A stretch of 64,000 nt of DNA from Lederbergia wuyishanensis (GTDB lineage: Bacteria > Bacillota > Bacilli > Bacillales > Bacillaceae_C). Location: assembly GCF_022900255.1 (NCBI RefSeq), contig NZ_JALIRM010000001.1, forward strand, positions 1,054,001 to 1,118,000. Reading direction: 5' to 3'. Below, piece after piece: positions 39,622 to 49,447 of the stretch. How positions within the stretch are numbered: the stretch's first letter is position 1; each line of letters starts with the position of its first letter. A program made the translations under genes and the position numbers. The notes under the pieces are model-generated. The model ran no database searches. It saw only the letters and a program-made list of their open reading frames with translations, and was not told the DNA's origin.

Positions 39622-41418
39622 TTGTCAGCAAATACATATGATTTAACTTGGGATTTAGATGTCTTTTTTAAAGGAGGAAGCGATTCCACTCAGTTCATAC
39701 AACATTTAGAAAAACTAAAAACGGATTTACAAGCTTTTGAGGAAACAGTTGAGTCATGGGAAATACCAACAGATGCAAAAGATGATACATTGGTAGGGTT
39801 GCTCGAAAAACTTCAGAAAGTATCTCAAAATATTAGGCAGGCCGGTGCATTCGTAAGTTGTCTTCAAGCACAAAATACGAATGATTTAAGAGCGAATGAA
39901 CTTAGAGGAATGGTTACAACTTTAAGTTCAAAATTTAGTACAATTTTAACTAATTTTGATGAGAAGTTATCAAAAATTGATGAGCAAATATGGAATGGTC
40001 TTTTAAATCAAGATTCACTTCAGGTAGTGTCTTTTGTCCTTAATGAAAGACGAAAAAAAGCTACTGAAAAGTTACCGAAAGAACAGGAAGCAATCATTAA
40101 TGCGCTTAGCATTGACGGATATCATGGATGGGGAGAAATGTATGACACCATTGTTAATCATGTCAAAATCCCATTTGAAGAGAATGGACAAAAAGTTGAG
40201 TTATCCGTCGGACAGGCAGCTAATAAATTTTCAAACCCAGATCCAGAAGTAAGAAAGCAAGTATTTAAAGAATGGGAAAAAGCTTGGGAAGGTCAATCTG
40301 ACCTTTTGGCTAATACATTAAATCACCTATCCGGATTCCGTTTATCAGTCTATAAACAAAGAGGCTGGGATCATATTTTAAAAGAAGCTTTAACTTATAA
40401 CCGTATGAAAAAAGAAACGTTAGATGTGATGTGGGAAGTTATTTCCGATCATAAACAGCCATTTGCTGACTTCTTACAAAGGAAAGCCGAACTCCTAGGT
40501 GTTGATAAACTGAGCTGGTGCGATCTTGATGCTCCTGTAGGTGAAGTAAACACTACATATAGCTATCAGGAAGGTGCAGAATTTATTTTAAAACACTTCC
40601 AAAACTTCGGAGATAAATTAACAACATTTACGAAAAAAGCTTTTGAAGAACGCTGGATCGAAGCGGAAGACCGTCCCGGAAAACAACCAGGCGGATTTTG
40701 CACATCCTTCCCGGTAGACGATCAATCAAGGATTTTTATGACTTATTCTGGAACTCCTTCAAACGTTTCGACGTTAGCACATGAATTAGGTCATGCATTC
40801 CATTCATACGCACTAAAAGATACCCATCCATTAAATAGAGGATACGCTATGAACGTTGCAGAAACAGCATCCACTTTTGCAGAAATGATTGTTTCTGATG
40901 CTGCGGTTAATAATGCAGAAAATGATGACGTAAAACTCGCTTTATTAGAAGATAAAATTCAGAGATCTGTTGCGTTACTCATGAACATCCATGCGAGATT
41001 CCTATTTGAAACACGTTTTTACGAAGAACGTAAAAACGGTCTCGTTAATAAAAAGCGATTAAATGAGTTAATGGAACAAGCACAAAAAGAGGCTTATCTA
41101 GATTCATTAAAAGAATATCATCCACTATTCTGGGGCTCAAAGCTACATTTCTTTATTACTGGAGTTCCTTTTTACAACTTCCCATACACATTCGGCTTTT
41201 TATTCTCACTCGGTATTTATGCTCAAGCTGTAAAAGAAGGGAAAGGCTACGAGCGTAAATACATGGCCATGTTGGAGGATACAGGTTCTATGATGGTTGA
41301 AGAATTAGCTGAAAAACACTTAGGTGTTGACTTGACAAAGCGGGAATTCTGGGAAGAAGGACTAAAGCTTTGTATTAAAGATGTAGAAGAATTTATGGAG
41401 ATGACGAGAAAAAAATAA
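39622..41418 (+). CDS. pepF: Oligoendopeptidase F
   Basis: Cytoplasmic M3-family zinc metallopeptidase that degrades peptides of about 6-20 residues. 598 residues, with HELGH at 387-391 and the third-ligand region MNVAETASTFAEM (about 412-424). N-terminal helical domain (about 1-200). Start TTG 39622 is 8 bases after AAAGGAGG. Plus strand, single gene between sigK and the convergent mtnN. Confidence 0.95.
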   Translation: MSANTYDLTWDLDVFFKGGSDSTQFIQHLEKLKTDLQAFEETVESWEIPTDAKDDTLVGLLEKLQKVSQNIRQAGAFVSCLQAQNTNDLRANELRGMVTTLSSKFSTILTNFDEKLSKIDEQIWNGLLNQDSLQVVSFVLNERRKKATEKLPKEQEAIINALSIDGYHGWGEMYDTIVNHVKIPFEENGQKVELSVGQAANKFSNPDPEVRKQVFKEWEKAWEGQSDLLANTLNHLSGFRLSVYKQRGWDHILKEALTYNRMKKETLDVMWEVISDHKQPFADFLQRKAELLGVDKLSWCDLDAPVGEVNTTYSYQEGAEFILKHFQNFGDKLTTFTKKAFEERWIEAEDRPGKQPGGFCTSFPVDDQSRIFMTYSGTPSNVSTLAHELGHAFHSYALKDTHPLNRGYAMNVAETASTFAEMIVSDAAVNNAENDDVKLALLEDKIQRSVALLMNIHARFLFETRFYEERKNGLVNKKRLNELMEQAQKEAYLDSLKEYHPLFWGSKLHFFITGVPFYNFPYTFGFLFSLGIYAQAVKEGKGYERKYMAMLEDTGSMMVEELAEKHLGVDLTKREFWEEGLKLCIKDVEEFMEMTRKK

Positions 41419-41460
41419 TAAGAATATGTAGACTAAAATTTTTGATATTATCCAAGCTAA

Positions 41461-41496
41461 AAGGACTCTCCCATTTATTTGGAGAGTCCTTCTTTT
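41461..41496. terminator. Bidirectional terminator between pepF and mtnN
   Basis: Perfect 11-bp stem AAGGACTCTCC / GGAGAGTCCTT with TCTTTTA on the plus side; it abuts the mtnN stop codon. Confidence 0.85.
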
Positions 41497-42193
41497 ATAA
41501 TAATTTGACCATTTCTAATACTAAATTTGCAGAGTTTACTGCTGCTTTATCTAAAAATTCATCGAAAGAAATGTGAGATTCTTGTCCTGCAATATCTGAT
41601 AATGAACGTATGATAACAAAAGGGACATTGAATTGATAGGCAACCTGGGCAATTGCAGCAGCTTCCATTTCAACTGCTTGGAGCTTAGGAAACTTATTCC
41701 GAACAAATTCAACTCGAACTGGATCATTCATAAATGAATCTCCTGTTGCAATTAATCCCTTTACCGCTTGAATACCTTCAATATTTCCAACAGCTTTTTG
41801 AGCTGTTTCGATTAATGAAGAATCTGCAAGGAAAGCAGGAGGCATTTGAGGTACTTGACCATATTCATAATCAAAAATCGTTACATCTACATCGTGATGA
41901 CGGACCTCTGTAGAAATAACTAAATCCCCAATCGTTAAATCAGGATTATAACCACCGGCTGAACCTGTATTTATGATAATATCCGGTCTGAATTTTTCTA
42001 ATAGTATTGTAGTAGACATTGCCGCATTGACTTTCCCAATACCTGATTTAAGTAATACTACCTCCTTATCTCCGATAGAACCTGAGGTAAACTCACAGCC
42101 TGCTACTTCAACCACTTGTTTATCTGATATATACTCACGCAAAAGTGAAACTTCTTCTTCCATTGCGCCAATAATGGCTATTCTCAAAATCAT
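41495..42193 (-). CDS. mtnN: 5'-methylthioadenosine/S-adenosylhomocysteine nucleosidase
   Basis: Hydrolyses methylthioadenosine and S-adenosylhomocysteine in methionine and SAM recycling. 232 residues of the PNP/UDP phosphorylase fold, with NTGSAGG (about 76-82), the [11 protein letters not shown] segment (catalytic Glu, about 175) and SDIAG with catalytic Asp (about 199). In B. subtilis it is followed by mccA-mccB and preceded by yrrT; none of these is here. Confidence 0.95.
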   Translation of the reverse strand: MILRIAIIGAMEEEVSLLREYISDKQVVEVAGCEFTSGSIGDKEVVLLKSGIGKVNAAMSTTILLEKFRPDIIINTGSAGGYNPDLTIGDLVISTEVRHHDVDVTIFDYEYGQVPQMPPAFLADSSLIETAQKAVGNIEGIQAVKGLIATGDSFMNDPVRVEFVRNKFPKLQAVEMEAAAIAQVAYQFNVPFVIIRSLSDIAGQESHISFDEFLDKAAVNSANLVLEMVKLL

Positions 42194-42216
42194 AACCTCT
42201 TTTCAATTCTGTTAAA

Positions 42217-42855
42217 TTATCTTCGATCATTTTCAATTAATTTTTTTACCTCAGTGGGTTTCCAGCCCTGACCGTCTACCCATTCAATATAAACCTCATA
42301 TGTATCTGGGCTTCCTTTTGCTGAGACAGTTAAAACTGACTGTGTGTCTGGATTTTCTCCACGTCTTAACCACCACGTTGTCATCGATTCAACTTGAGTA
42401 TTAATCGCATAAGCAGCGGCTTTTTCTTTTTCATTCCAATCCACAGAGCCCATTTCATACGACGATTGGTGTCCATTTGTTTGTTCTGTTCCAACTGGCT
42501 TCCAATCATGGTTAATTATTACTTTCTCTACATTAGGTTCATTGCTCTCATTCTCAATAACTCCAGAATTGTCGGTTTCTTCTTCTGTATTTTGTGGCTC
42601 TTTCTCATCCGTTTGGTCCTTTGAATTCTCATTCGCTACTTGATCTGGCTGTTTTTGTTCATGATTTACTTCATTTTTCGGAGTTTCTTGAACATCTGCC
42701 TGTTGAGTCTTAGACTCACCAAAAAAAACATTCTTAACAACAATAATAATTAGTATGACGACGATAGCTATCAATGTATTTAAGATAATGTTGGTCTTTC
42801 TCCGTTTAGCTCGTTTTTCTGAACGCGATTCTATCTTGTTAAAATCAATGGACAC
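42217..42855 (-). CDS. yrrS: YrrS-family membrane-anchored protein (DUF1510)
   Basis: 212-residue protein with a short basic cytoplasmic start, one membrane helix (about 24-42), a very acidic Glu/Gln/Asn-rich linker (about 50-115) and a C-terminal extracellular domain with conserved Trp residues (SVDWNEKEKAAAYA, WWLRRGENP). Function unknown; pairs with pbpI in B. subtilis. The start is GTG 42853-42855 after GGAGGGG; the longer frame covers the promoter. Confidence 0.85.
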   Translation of the reverse strand: MSIDFNKIESRSEKRAKRRKTNIILNTLIAIVVILIIIVVKNVFFGESKTQQADVQETPKNEVNHEQKQPDQVANENSKDQTDEKEPQNTEEETDNSGVIENESNEPNVEKVIINHDWKPVGTEQTNGHQSSYEMGSVDWNEKEKAAAYAINTQVESMTTWWLRRGENPDTQSVLTVSAKGSPDTYEVYIEWVDGQGWKPTEVKKLIENDRR

Positions 42856-42883
42856 AAAATCCCCTCCATTTTCAATTGACATT

Positions 42884-42912
42884 ATCATAACACGGATGAA
42901 GAAAAACGTGAA
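42884..42912 (-). promoter_or_regulatory. Probable promoter for yrrS
   Basis: Minus strand TTCACG (42907-42912), 17-base spacer, TATGAT (42884-42889), about 28 bases before the yrrS start. Suggests yrrS can be expressed without pbpI. Confidence 0.55.
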
Positions 42913-43132
42913 TAAAAAAGCTAAATATGGGTCCCAAACTGATAATTCTCCACCCATGTCTTATGCTCATAGGTAACAAAAATACGACACTCAAGTGATA
43001 TGCTATTTGGAACCAATCATTAAGATTTACACTCCCTAGATCTAACATCAGTCTTGTGTTTTAAGTGATATTCACTAATGTTTTTTTGACTTATGAGATC
43101 TCACTCTAAAGTAATACAATAACATATATTAA

Positions 43133-44899
43133 TTACTCTTGAGTAGAGATTTTAGCATTAACATTTTCTTCTCGATTTTTATCATAAATCATGTTAACGA
43201 TATCAGCAAAAAGAGGGTTAATGCCCCCCTGATCTCCGGGTACTCCTAAATTCACAACGACAAGAGCGTATTTGGGATTTTGAAATGGAAAGTAACCAGC
43301 GAACCATTTATTGTGAAGCTGAATATCATCTTTTTTTATACCCGTTTCTGCTGTACCACTTTTGCCTGCAACTTCATAGGATAATTGTTGAAAAAAGCTC
43401 CCTGTTCCTTCATTATCTGTTACAACACTCCGTAACAATGATTGTAGTCTCATTGCAGCAGAAGTCGAAATATGGTCACCCTTTACAGTTTGTTCTGGGA
43501 AATGAAAGAGGATTCCTCCGTCTGCATACTGAATATCTGTAACTGCTCGTACAGCTTTTCTTTCCCCACCCCTTGCTATGGTAGCCATCATATTAGCTAC
43601 ACCAAGAGGCGAAACACGAACCTCATGCTGACCGATTCCAGTTTGGCCTATATAATTTTGATCTTTTCTACTTTCATCAGATGTAAAAATCCTTCCAGGT
43701 GCATGTGTAATCTGTTTAAAATCTTTTACATAATAAACATTGCCTTCCCATCCAGAAAACCCTATTAAACCAAGATTTTCAGCATATTTTTCCAGAACGT
43801 TAGGGTGATCTTGCTGTACTCTAACTGCCAGTTCTGCAAAAGTTTTATTGCAGCTTCTTGAAAAACTTTCTTCTAAAGGCAACATTCCTAAATCTCTTTC
43901 TGCCGGCTCCCCTCTTATGTTAAGAGAACAGTTAAATTCCTCCTTGTTATCTACTAAGCCTTCTTCAATAGCTGCAGCCGCTACAACCGTTTTAAATATC
44001 GATCCTGGAATATGCTGCTCAAACATCATGTTTACTGAACCTTCGTCCGAAAATGGATGTTCTCGATTTAATGATGGTCTTGAAGCAGATGCTAAAATAT
44101 TTCCTGAATTAATATCGAGAAGCAAAGCACCACCCTTTTCAATTTGGTGTTTGTCTAATAATGTTTCTATTTCATTTTGAAATTGCCTGTTAATTGTTGT
44201 TTTAATCATCAACGGATAATAAGGATTGCTTTGTCCGGAGTATTTTACATCAATTCCAAATAAAGGTGCTCCTTTTCCATCAACATGAAAAATAAGCTTG
44301 GAAGGATGTTCAGCAATTAAAAATTCATCAAAATCTTTTTGCATACCGGAAATGCCTATTTTTAAAGAATGGTAACCCTTTTTGTCTGGATACCTTTTCC
44401 AGAACTCATCTCTATTCTCACCAATTAAACCAATAAGTTGACTAGCAGGATTATTTTCAGGTAAGTATTTTTTTCTGATTGCAAATAATCCAGGTATATT
44501 CATTTTTGTTACATAATTCGCTTGAATTGGTGTTATTTCACGATAGATTATCGGTTTTTTGGCGTTATTTATTACCCGATCTATCTCTTCTTTCGAGACA
44601 TTTATTATTTTTGAAAGCTGTTCTCGGTCCCAATTTATATTTTTTAGAAAGGGAAACAAAACAAGTACTGTTTTTTCATCATATGATAGTGGATTACCTT
44701 CGTTATCTAAAAACTGCCCTCTGCCATCATCAATTAATACTTCCTGGGTTCGTTGCTTCACACTTTCTTTTAAAAGATTGACATGATGTTTCGAAAAACT
44801 TTCTGTATGAAAAAGTTGAACTTGCATGAGTCTTGAAAACAAAAGTAATAGCACTAATAAGATACTTGAAGATAGTAGTCTAACTCGTCGTCTTCGCAT
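43133..44899 (-). CDS. pbpI: Class B penicillin-binding protein PbpI (YrrR)
   Basis: Monofunctional transpeptidase cross-linking peptidoglycan outside the membrane. 588 residues: one N-terminal membrane helix (about 8-24), a dimerisation domain, and a transpeptidase domain with SIFK (Ser300-Lys303), SCN (349-351) and KSGT (513-516). I prefer the ATG at 44897-44899, five bases after GAGGTGG, over the GTG three codons upstream. A sporulation role is reported for B. subtilis PbpI; no sporulation promoter is evident to me here. Confidence 0.93.
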   Translation of the reverse strand: MRRRRVRLLSSSILLVLLLLFSRLMQVQLFHTESFSKHHVNLLKESVKQRTQEVLIDDGRGQFLDNEGNPLSYDEKTVLVLFPFLKNINWDREQLSKIINVSKEEIDRVINNAKKPIIYREITPIQANYVTKMNIPGLFAIRKKYLPENNPASQLIGLIGENRDEFWKRYPDKKGYHSLKIGISGMQKDFDEFLIAEHPSKLIFHVDGKGAPLFGIDVKYSGQSNPYYPLMIKTTINRQFQNEIETLLDKHQIEKGGALLLDINSGNILASASRPSLNREHPFSDEGSVNMMFEQHIPGSIFKTVVAAAAIEEGLVDNKEEFNCSLNIRGEPAERDLGMLPLEESFSRSCNKTFAELAVRVQQDHPNVLEKYAENLGLIGFSGWEGNVYYVKDFKQITHAPGRIFTSDESRKDQNYIGQTGIGQHEVRVSPLGVANMMATIARGGERKAVRAVTDIQYADGGILFHFPEQTVKGDHISTSAAMRLQSLLRSVVTDNEGTGSFFQQLSYEVAGKSGTAETGIKKDDIQLHNKWFAGYFPFQNPKYALVVVNLGVPGDQGGINPLFADIVNMIYDKNREENVNAKISTQE

Positions 44900-45111
44900 A
44901 AAAACCACCTCAAAACCATTCTTGCCTAGTTTTCTAATTCAGATAACAGAATTAAGGTAGTTTTTACTCGTATTTCGGTATCCGCTCTTCGTATTACTTT
45001 CAGCATGTAACATAAGACTATTAGGTGCTTTATAGCTTAGAAAGATTTCTCATGAAAAGCCTCTCGCTTATGGAATCCTACTTACTCACTACAAAACAAC
45101 ATAGTAAAAAT

Positions 45112-45147
45112 TAAAAACACGATTCCATCAAAATATGGAATCGTGTT
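45112..45147 (-). terminator. Terminator after greA
   Basis: Minus-strand perfect 12-bp stem ACACGATTCCAT / ATGGAATCGTGT followed by TTTTAATTTTT. Confidence 0.9.
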
Positions 45148-45154
45148 CATAATG

Positions 45155-45631
45155 TTAATTAATTGAAACGAGACGAACCTTCATTTCTCCACCTGGTGTT
45201 TGCACAGTTACTTCTTGCCCTACTTTATGACCTAATAAACTTTTTGCAATTGGTGAATCATTTGAGATTTTTCCTTCAAATGGATCAGCTTCTGCACTGC
45301 CTACAATTGTATATGTTTCCTCGTCACCATCTGGTAACTCAACGAAAGTTACTGTCTTACCAAGAGTAACGATGTCTGCATTCATTTCATCATCTTTTAT
45401 GATCTTTGCGTTTCTAATCATATTTTCAATTGTAGTAATTCTTCCTTCTACAAATGCTTGCTCTTCTTTAGCAGAATCATATTCGGAGTTCTCCGATAAA
45501 TCTCCAAAACTGCGAGCTATTTTTATACGTTCTACCACTTCTTTTCTTTTAACAGTTTTTAAAAATTCTAATTCCTGTTCAAGTTTTTCTTTACCAGCTT
45601 CAGTCATAGGAAATACTTTTTCCGTAGCCAA
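45155..45631 (-). CDS. greA: Transcription elongation factor GreA
   Basis: Stimulates transcript cleavage by stalled RNA polymerase. 158 residues: N-terminal coiled coil with the acidic tip ([15 protein letters not shown], about 47-61) and a C-terminal FKBP-like domain with [19 protein letters not shown]. Start TTG 45629-45631 after GGAGTGAAGG. Follows udk as in B. subtilis, separated by a strong hairpin. Confidence 0.96.
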   Translation of the reverse strand: MATEKVFPMTEAGKEKLEQELEFLKTVKRKEVVERIKIARSFGDLSENSEYDSAKEEQAFVEGRITTIENMIRNAKIIKDDEMNADIVTLGKTVTFVELPDGDEETYTIVGSAEADPFEGKISNDSPIAKSLLGHKVGQEVTVQTPGGEMKVRLVSIN

Positions 45632-45688
45632 ATCCCTTCACTCCTTTTATCAGATACGTTACTAATTAGTTTGTGTATGTAATACATG

Positions 45689-45715
45689 ATGACGCGCCTC
45701 TATCAGGCGCGTCAT
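45689..45715. repeat. GC-rich hairpin between udk and greA
   Basis: Perfect 10-bp stem ATGACGCGCC / GGCGCGTCAT with a 7-base loop. No T run follows on the minus strand, so it is not an ordinary intrinsic terminator. It could be an RNA-stability element or a protein-assisted attenuator. Confidence 0.65.
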
Positions 45716-45745
45716 AGTACATATAATAGTATCTATGCTATCGTA

Positions 45746-46381
45746 TTACAAAAATGACTTTTGTTCAAGAATAGTTTTAATCTTTGTTGCTAATAGATCG
45801 ATGGCGACGTGGTTTTGTCCCCCTTCAGGAATAATAATATCAGCATATCGTTTGGTTGGTTCTATAAACTGATTGTGCATTGGACGTACAACATTTAAAT
45901 ATTGAGAGATAACCGAGTCAAATGATCGCCCCCGCTCTTCCATATCTCTAATTAAACGGCGGATAATACGCAAATCAGCATCTGTATCTACAAATATTTT
46001 TATATCCATTAAATTGCGCAATCTTTCATCTTCTAATACTAATATTCCTTCAATTATGATAACATCTTTCGGTTCAACATGTATTGTCTTATTTGACCTA
46101 GTATGCTGAGTGTAATCATAAACCGGCTTTTCCACTGCTTCATAACGCAAAAGTTTTTCAAGATGGTTATAAAGTAGCTCATTGTCAAAAGCAAGTGGAT
46201 GATCATAATTTGTTTGAAGACGTTCTTCCATAGGAAGATGTCCTTGATCTTTATAATAGTAATCTTGCTCAATGACCAGTATGGAGTGACCTTTAAACGT
46301 TTCATAAATTGAATTAGTAACACTCGTTTTACCAGAGCCTGAGCCTCCAGACACCCCAATGATTACTGGTTTCTGGTCCAT
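45746..46381 (-). CDS. udk: Uridine kinase
   Basis: Phosphorylates uridine and cytidine in pyrimidine salvage. 211 residues with P-loop GGSGSGKTS (12-20), DQDYYY motif and the conserved [12 protein letters not shown] lid (about 132-143). Start ATG 46379-46381, just after the yrrM stop and GGGGGTC; the longer frame overlaps yrrM. The two U32 peptidase genes that lie between yrrM and udk in B. subtilis (yrrN, yrrO) are absent. Confidence 0.96.
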   Translation of the reverse strand: MDQKPVIIGVSGGSGSGKTSVTNSIYETFKGHSILVIEQDYYYKDQGHLPMEERLQTNYDHPLAFDNELLYNHLEKLLRYEAVEKPVYDYTQHTRSNKTIHVEPKDVIIIEGILVLEDERLRNLMDIKIFVDTDADLRIIRRLIRDMEERGRSFDSVISQYLNVVRPMHNQFIEPTKRYADIIIPEGGQNHVAIDLLATKIKTILEQKSFL

Positions 46382-46382
46382 C

Positions 46383-47036
46383 TTACAGACCCCCAACATT
46401 ATTTTTTTTACTGATGGCTAATCCATCGCCAACGGGAATTATAACAGTAGTAAAATCCTTTTGCTCAAAAACCCATTTGTTAAATTGCTTAATTTTTGAA
46501 GCAACACTTGATAAACGTTTATTTTCAGATGTATTTTCATTAGCTACTAGGCCTTTAAACAGCACATTATCCGTGTAGATACAGCCATTCTCTGTTAAAA
46601 GATCTTTATACATAGTAAAAAACTTTGCATATTGTCCTTTAGCGGCATCAATGAAAATAGCATCATACGGTCCGTGTTCAGCTACTTGTTCATAAAGATC
46701 CAAAGCATTTCCTTGTATCACTGTTACACGTTCTTCCATATTGTACCTTTTAATATTTTCCTTAGCTTGAGAAAATCTTTCATCGTCCATTTCTAAAGTG
46801 ACAATATGTGTATTTTGAATTGTATCAGCCATTCTGAGGGCTGAGTATCCAATTGCCGTACCAATTTCCAATATCCTTTTAGGATCTTGAATTCTCATAA
46901 TTTGTAACATCGTCTCAATCCCGGTTGATTCCATAATAGGTACACGATGCTCCAATGCAAATTGCTCCAACTCTTTAAAAAATAAGTTTCTCTCTGGAAG
47001 ATATGATTCGAGATAACTTGTGATGGAATCGTCCAA
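46383..47036 (-). CDS. yrrM: O-methyltransferase YrrM (TrmR-like)
   Basis: 217-residue class I SAM methyltransferase of the catechol-O-methyltransferase-like family; the B. subtilis protein has been reported as TrmR, methylating 5-hydroxyuridine at tRNA wobble position 34. SAM motif [11 protein letters not shown] (about 56-66) and metal-binding IDAAKGQY (about 130-137). Start TTG 47034-47036 after GGGGGTTC. Translation appears coupled to udk. Confidence 0.9.
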   Translation of the reverse strand: MDDSITSYLESYLPERNLFFKELEQFALEHRVPIMESTGIETMLQIMRIQDPKRILEIGTAIGYSALRMADTIQNTHIVTLEMDDERFSQAKENIKRYNMEERVTVIQGNALDLYEQVAEHGPYDAIFIDAAKGQYAKFFTMYKDLLTENGCIYTDNVLFKGLVANENTSENKRLSSVASKIKQFNKWVFEQKDFTTVIIPVGDGLAISKKNNVGGL

Positions 47037-47055
47037 AAAATGAACCCCCTATAGT

Positions 47056-48213
47056 CTAATCTCTTTTATTGGTTATATACTTTTCCTTTAATGCATTATG
47101 TTCTTGAAGCGTTTTAGAATAATGAACCGTTCCTGTTCCATACTCAGCAAGGAAATATAAATATTCCGTATCGGCTGGATTTAAGGCGGCCTCTATTGAT
47201 GATTCACCAGAATTTGCGATTGGTCCAGGCGGTAGCCCTTTGTGAATATACGTATTATAAGGAGATTCGACTTTTAAATCCTCTAATAACGTTCTGTCTT
47301 TATGTTTCCCAAGTGCATACAATACCGTCGGATCGGTTTGAAGCGGCATTCCAGTCTCCATACGATTATAGAAAACACTTGATATATTATTTCTGTCCGC
47401 CTTTTCAGTTGCTTCCTTTTCAATTAATGAAGCCATTGTCAGAAGCTCGTGTACACTCATTGCCTTTTCTTCCATCATTCCTGAATATTTTATAATTACT
47501 TTATTCGTCTGTGAAAGCATTTCACCAATGATTGATTCCAAAGATGGTTTTTCCTCGTAAAAGGAATAGGTTGCAGGATATAAATATCCTTCTAATGGAT
47601 GTTTAATATTTTCATTTAAAATGTCATCTGTCAATATTTCTGGATATTTTTTCATAAGTTGTTTAACCATTTCTGGATCATCTAGCTTTTTTAGGATATC
47701 ATCTGATGACATTTCCGTATGCTTGGCAATAATTTTTGCAATTTGATCTAGTGAGAGCCCTTCAGGAACCGTCATTTTAAAAATCGCTTCCCTAACAAGC
47801 TTACCCGTTTTTAAAGTTTCCGTTATTTCATTAAGAGTCATTGATGGAGAGAACTTATAATTACCTGCTTGAAACCCGGAAATATTATTGAATTTAACAT
47901 AATATTTAAAGATAGTCCCATTCTTTATGATGCCCTTTTTCTCAAGAAGCTTTCCTATCGAAGTCGTAGAGGATCCGATAGGAACGTCCACTTCAGTCAG
48001 CTTATTGTTATTTGCATCAACTGGCTCTAATGCAGATTTGACATAATTGTAGCCAAAAAAAGCAACTCCACCAACAGCAAGTAAAGCAATTAAAGTAATA
48101 ATTGCTACAATTCTTCGTATGATTCTCGCCTCGTTTCGTCTTTCTAATAGGTTATTTCTTATTTTAGTTTTGAAATCAAGTTTATTTGTGCCACGGCTTT
48201 CTTTATCTGCCAC
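47056..48213 (-). CDS. mltG: Endolytic transglycosylase MltG (YrrL)
   Basis: Membrane-anchored lytic transglycosylase that cuts nascent glycan strands. 385 residues with one membrane helix (about 33-57), a LysM-like part and the YceG domain; the catalytic Glu lies in ASLIEKEA (about 274-281) and the conserved PLQTDPTV and PYNTYIHKGLPPGPIANSG follow. Start GTG 48211-48213 after AAAGGGGG. A terminator lies upstream, so it starts a unit with yrrM, udk and greA. Confidence 0.95.
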   Translation of the reverse strand: MADKESRGTNKLDFKTKIRNNLLERRNEARIIRRIVAIITLIALLAVGGVAFFGYNYVKSALEPVDANNNKLTEVDVPIGSSTTSIGKLLEKKGIIKNGTIFKYYVKFNNISGFQAGNYKFSPSMTLNEITETLKTGKLVREAIFKMTVPEGLSLDQIAKIIAKHTEMSSDDILKKLDDPEMVKQLMKKYPEILTDDILNENIKHPLEGYLYPATYSFYEEKPSLESIIGEMLSQTNKVIIKYSGMMEEKAMSVHELLTMASLIEKEATEKADRNNISSVFYNRMETGMPLQTDPTVLYALGKHKDRTLLEDLKVESPYNTYIHKGLPPGPIANSGESSIEAALNPADTEYLYFLAEYGTGTVHYSKTLQEHNALKEKYITNKRD

Positions 48214-48332
48214 TTTGGCAATCCCCCTTTAAATCACGCACTAGATAGATTTCTCCATTTTACCTTGTTCATTATACTACATATTGCACTATTTTTAATC
48301 GAAAAATGAAGAATTGTAGAATTACATACTAA

Positions 48333-48372
48333 ATAAAAATGCCAATCCTTGACTCAGGATTGGCATTTAAAC
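48333..48372 (-). terminator. Terminator after yrzB
   Basis: Minus-strand perfect 11-bp stem AATGCCAATCC / GGATTGGCATT followed by TTTTATTT, directly after yrzB. Confidence 0.92.
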
Positions 48373-48374
48373 AT

Positions 48375-48662
48375 TTATTCTTCCTCTTCTTCATCTAAAA
48401 ATGTGTTTAACATTTCTTCGATCATATCCCATTCTTCATCCGTTTCAATTGGCTGTAAATTACCTTCTTCCCCGCCTTCTTCATTAGGGGAATAGGCTGA
48501 AGCATGGATTTCAATTTCATCTTCTTCGTCTTCTTCTGCACCAACTGGGAAGTACAGTACATATGATTTATTAAATTCTTCGGAATCAAATGTAAAAAGT
48601 ACTTCGTAAAGCTGTTCATTTCCATTTTCATCAATAACTGTAATGTGTTTTTCGTTTTCCAT
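48375..48662 (-). CDS. yrzB: DUF1292 protein YrzB
   Basis: Very acidic 95-residue protein of the DUF1292 family; function unknown. Start [16 protein letters not shown]; the C-terminus is a run of Glu/Asp. The ATG at 48660-48662 follows GAGGTGA, three codons inside the longest frame. Always found with ruvX (yrrK) and yrzL in Bacilli, as here. Confidence 0.93.
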   Translation of the reverse strand: MENEKHITVIDENGNEQLYEVLFTFDSEEFNKSYVLYFPVGAEEDEEDEIEIHASAYSPNEEGGEEGNLQPIETDEEWDMIEEMLNTFLDEEEEE

Positions 48663-48667
48663 TAAAT

Positions 48668-49090
48668 TCACCTCGTAGGTTGGCTGTCGAGATATCCTTG
48701 CAATATCATCGCAGCTGCCATTTTATCAATTACTTTTTTCCTTTTTTTTCTACTAACATCGGCTTCCAATAAAATACGTTCGGCAGCCATAGTGCTTAGG
48801 CGCTCGTCCCAAAGTTTGACAGGGATGCTGAAAAGGGATTCTAGACTTTTAGCATATTCTTGTGAAGCCTCACCTCTTGGTCCAATACTGTTATTCATAT
48901 TTTTCGGCAGACCAACAATAATTTCCTTCACATCATATTCTTTAATTATTTCACCTATTCGCTCGAATCCAAACCTTTTTATCTTTTCATCAATGGCAAT
49001 TGTTTCAATGGCCTGTGCTGTCCAACCCATTTCATCACTAATAGCCACTCCTACCGTCTTTGATCCAACATCCAGGCCCATAACTCTCAT
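48668..49090 (-). CDS. yrrK: Holliday junction resolvase-like protein YqgF/RuvX (YrrK)
   Basis: 140-residue RNase-H-fold protein of the YqgF family, implicated in pre-16S rRNA processing and possibly recombination. Catalytic acidic residues are in [15 protein letters not shown] (about 5-19), [15 protein letters not shown] (about 59-73) and WDERLST. Between yrzL and yrzB. Confidence 0.94.
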   Translation of the reverse strand: MRVMGLDVGSKTVGVAISDEMGWTAQAIETIAIDEKIKRFGFERIGEIIKEYDVKEIIVGLPKNMNNSIGPRGEASQEYAKSLESLFSIPVKLWDERLSTMAAERILLEADVSRKKRKKVIDKMAAAMILQGYLDSQPTR

Positions 49091-49093
49091 ATA

Positions 49094-49360
49094 TTATCCC
49101 TCACGATGTTGTTTTAAATACGATTTCACCAGTTCTTCGATGATTTCGTCACGTTCCAGCTTTCTCATGATATTTCGTGCGTCATGATGCCTTGGAATGT
49201 ATGCGGGATCTCCAGAAAGCAAATACCCAACAATTTGATTTATTGGATGATAGCCTTTTTCTTGAAGAGCTCCATATACATGAAGCAACACTTCTTTAAC
49301 ATCATGTTCCAAAGGATCTTCTTGATAATCAAAACGCATCGTTTTATCAAAAGAGCTCAT
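49094..49360 (-). CDS. yrzL: IreB-family regulatory phosphoprotein (YrzL, DUF965)
   Basis: 88-residue protein of the UPF0297/IreB family. The Enterococcus homologue is a phosphorylated regulator of cephalosporin resistance under the IreK kinase; the role in Bacillus is inferred. The N-terminus [10 protein letters not shown] contains the conserved Thr residue phosphorylated in IreB, and [18 protein letters not shown] is the family core. AGAGGTGT precedes the start. Confidence 0.92.
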   Translation of the reverse strand: MSSFDKTMRFDYQEDPLEHDVKEVLLHVYGALQEKGYHPINQIVGYLLSGDPAYIPRHHDARNIMRKLERDEIIEELVKSYLKQHREG

Positions 49361-49403
49361 TTACAACACCTCTCTTAAGACGTACCATTTACAGATAGGC
49401 CTG

Positions 49404-49431
49404 ATTGTACAAATATTATCTTCATTGTACA
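49404..49431. repeat. Direct repeat ATTGTACA upstream of yrzL
   Basis: ATTGTACA occurs at 49404-49411 and 49424-49431, exactly 20 bases apart, on the same face of the helix. It lies between alaS and yrzL, where the yrzL-yrrK-yrzB promoter should be, so it may be an operator. No regulator is identified. Confidence 0.4.
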
Positions 49432-49447
49432 TGATTTAGAGTTTAAA

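Noticed and set aside
43000-43110. Possible terminator or operator between pbpI and yrrS
   Set aside because: AGTGATATTCACT is a short palindrome next to a T run, but the stem is too weak to call on sequence alone.
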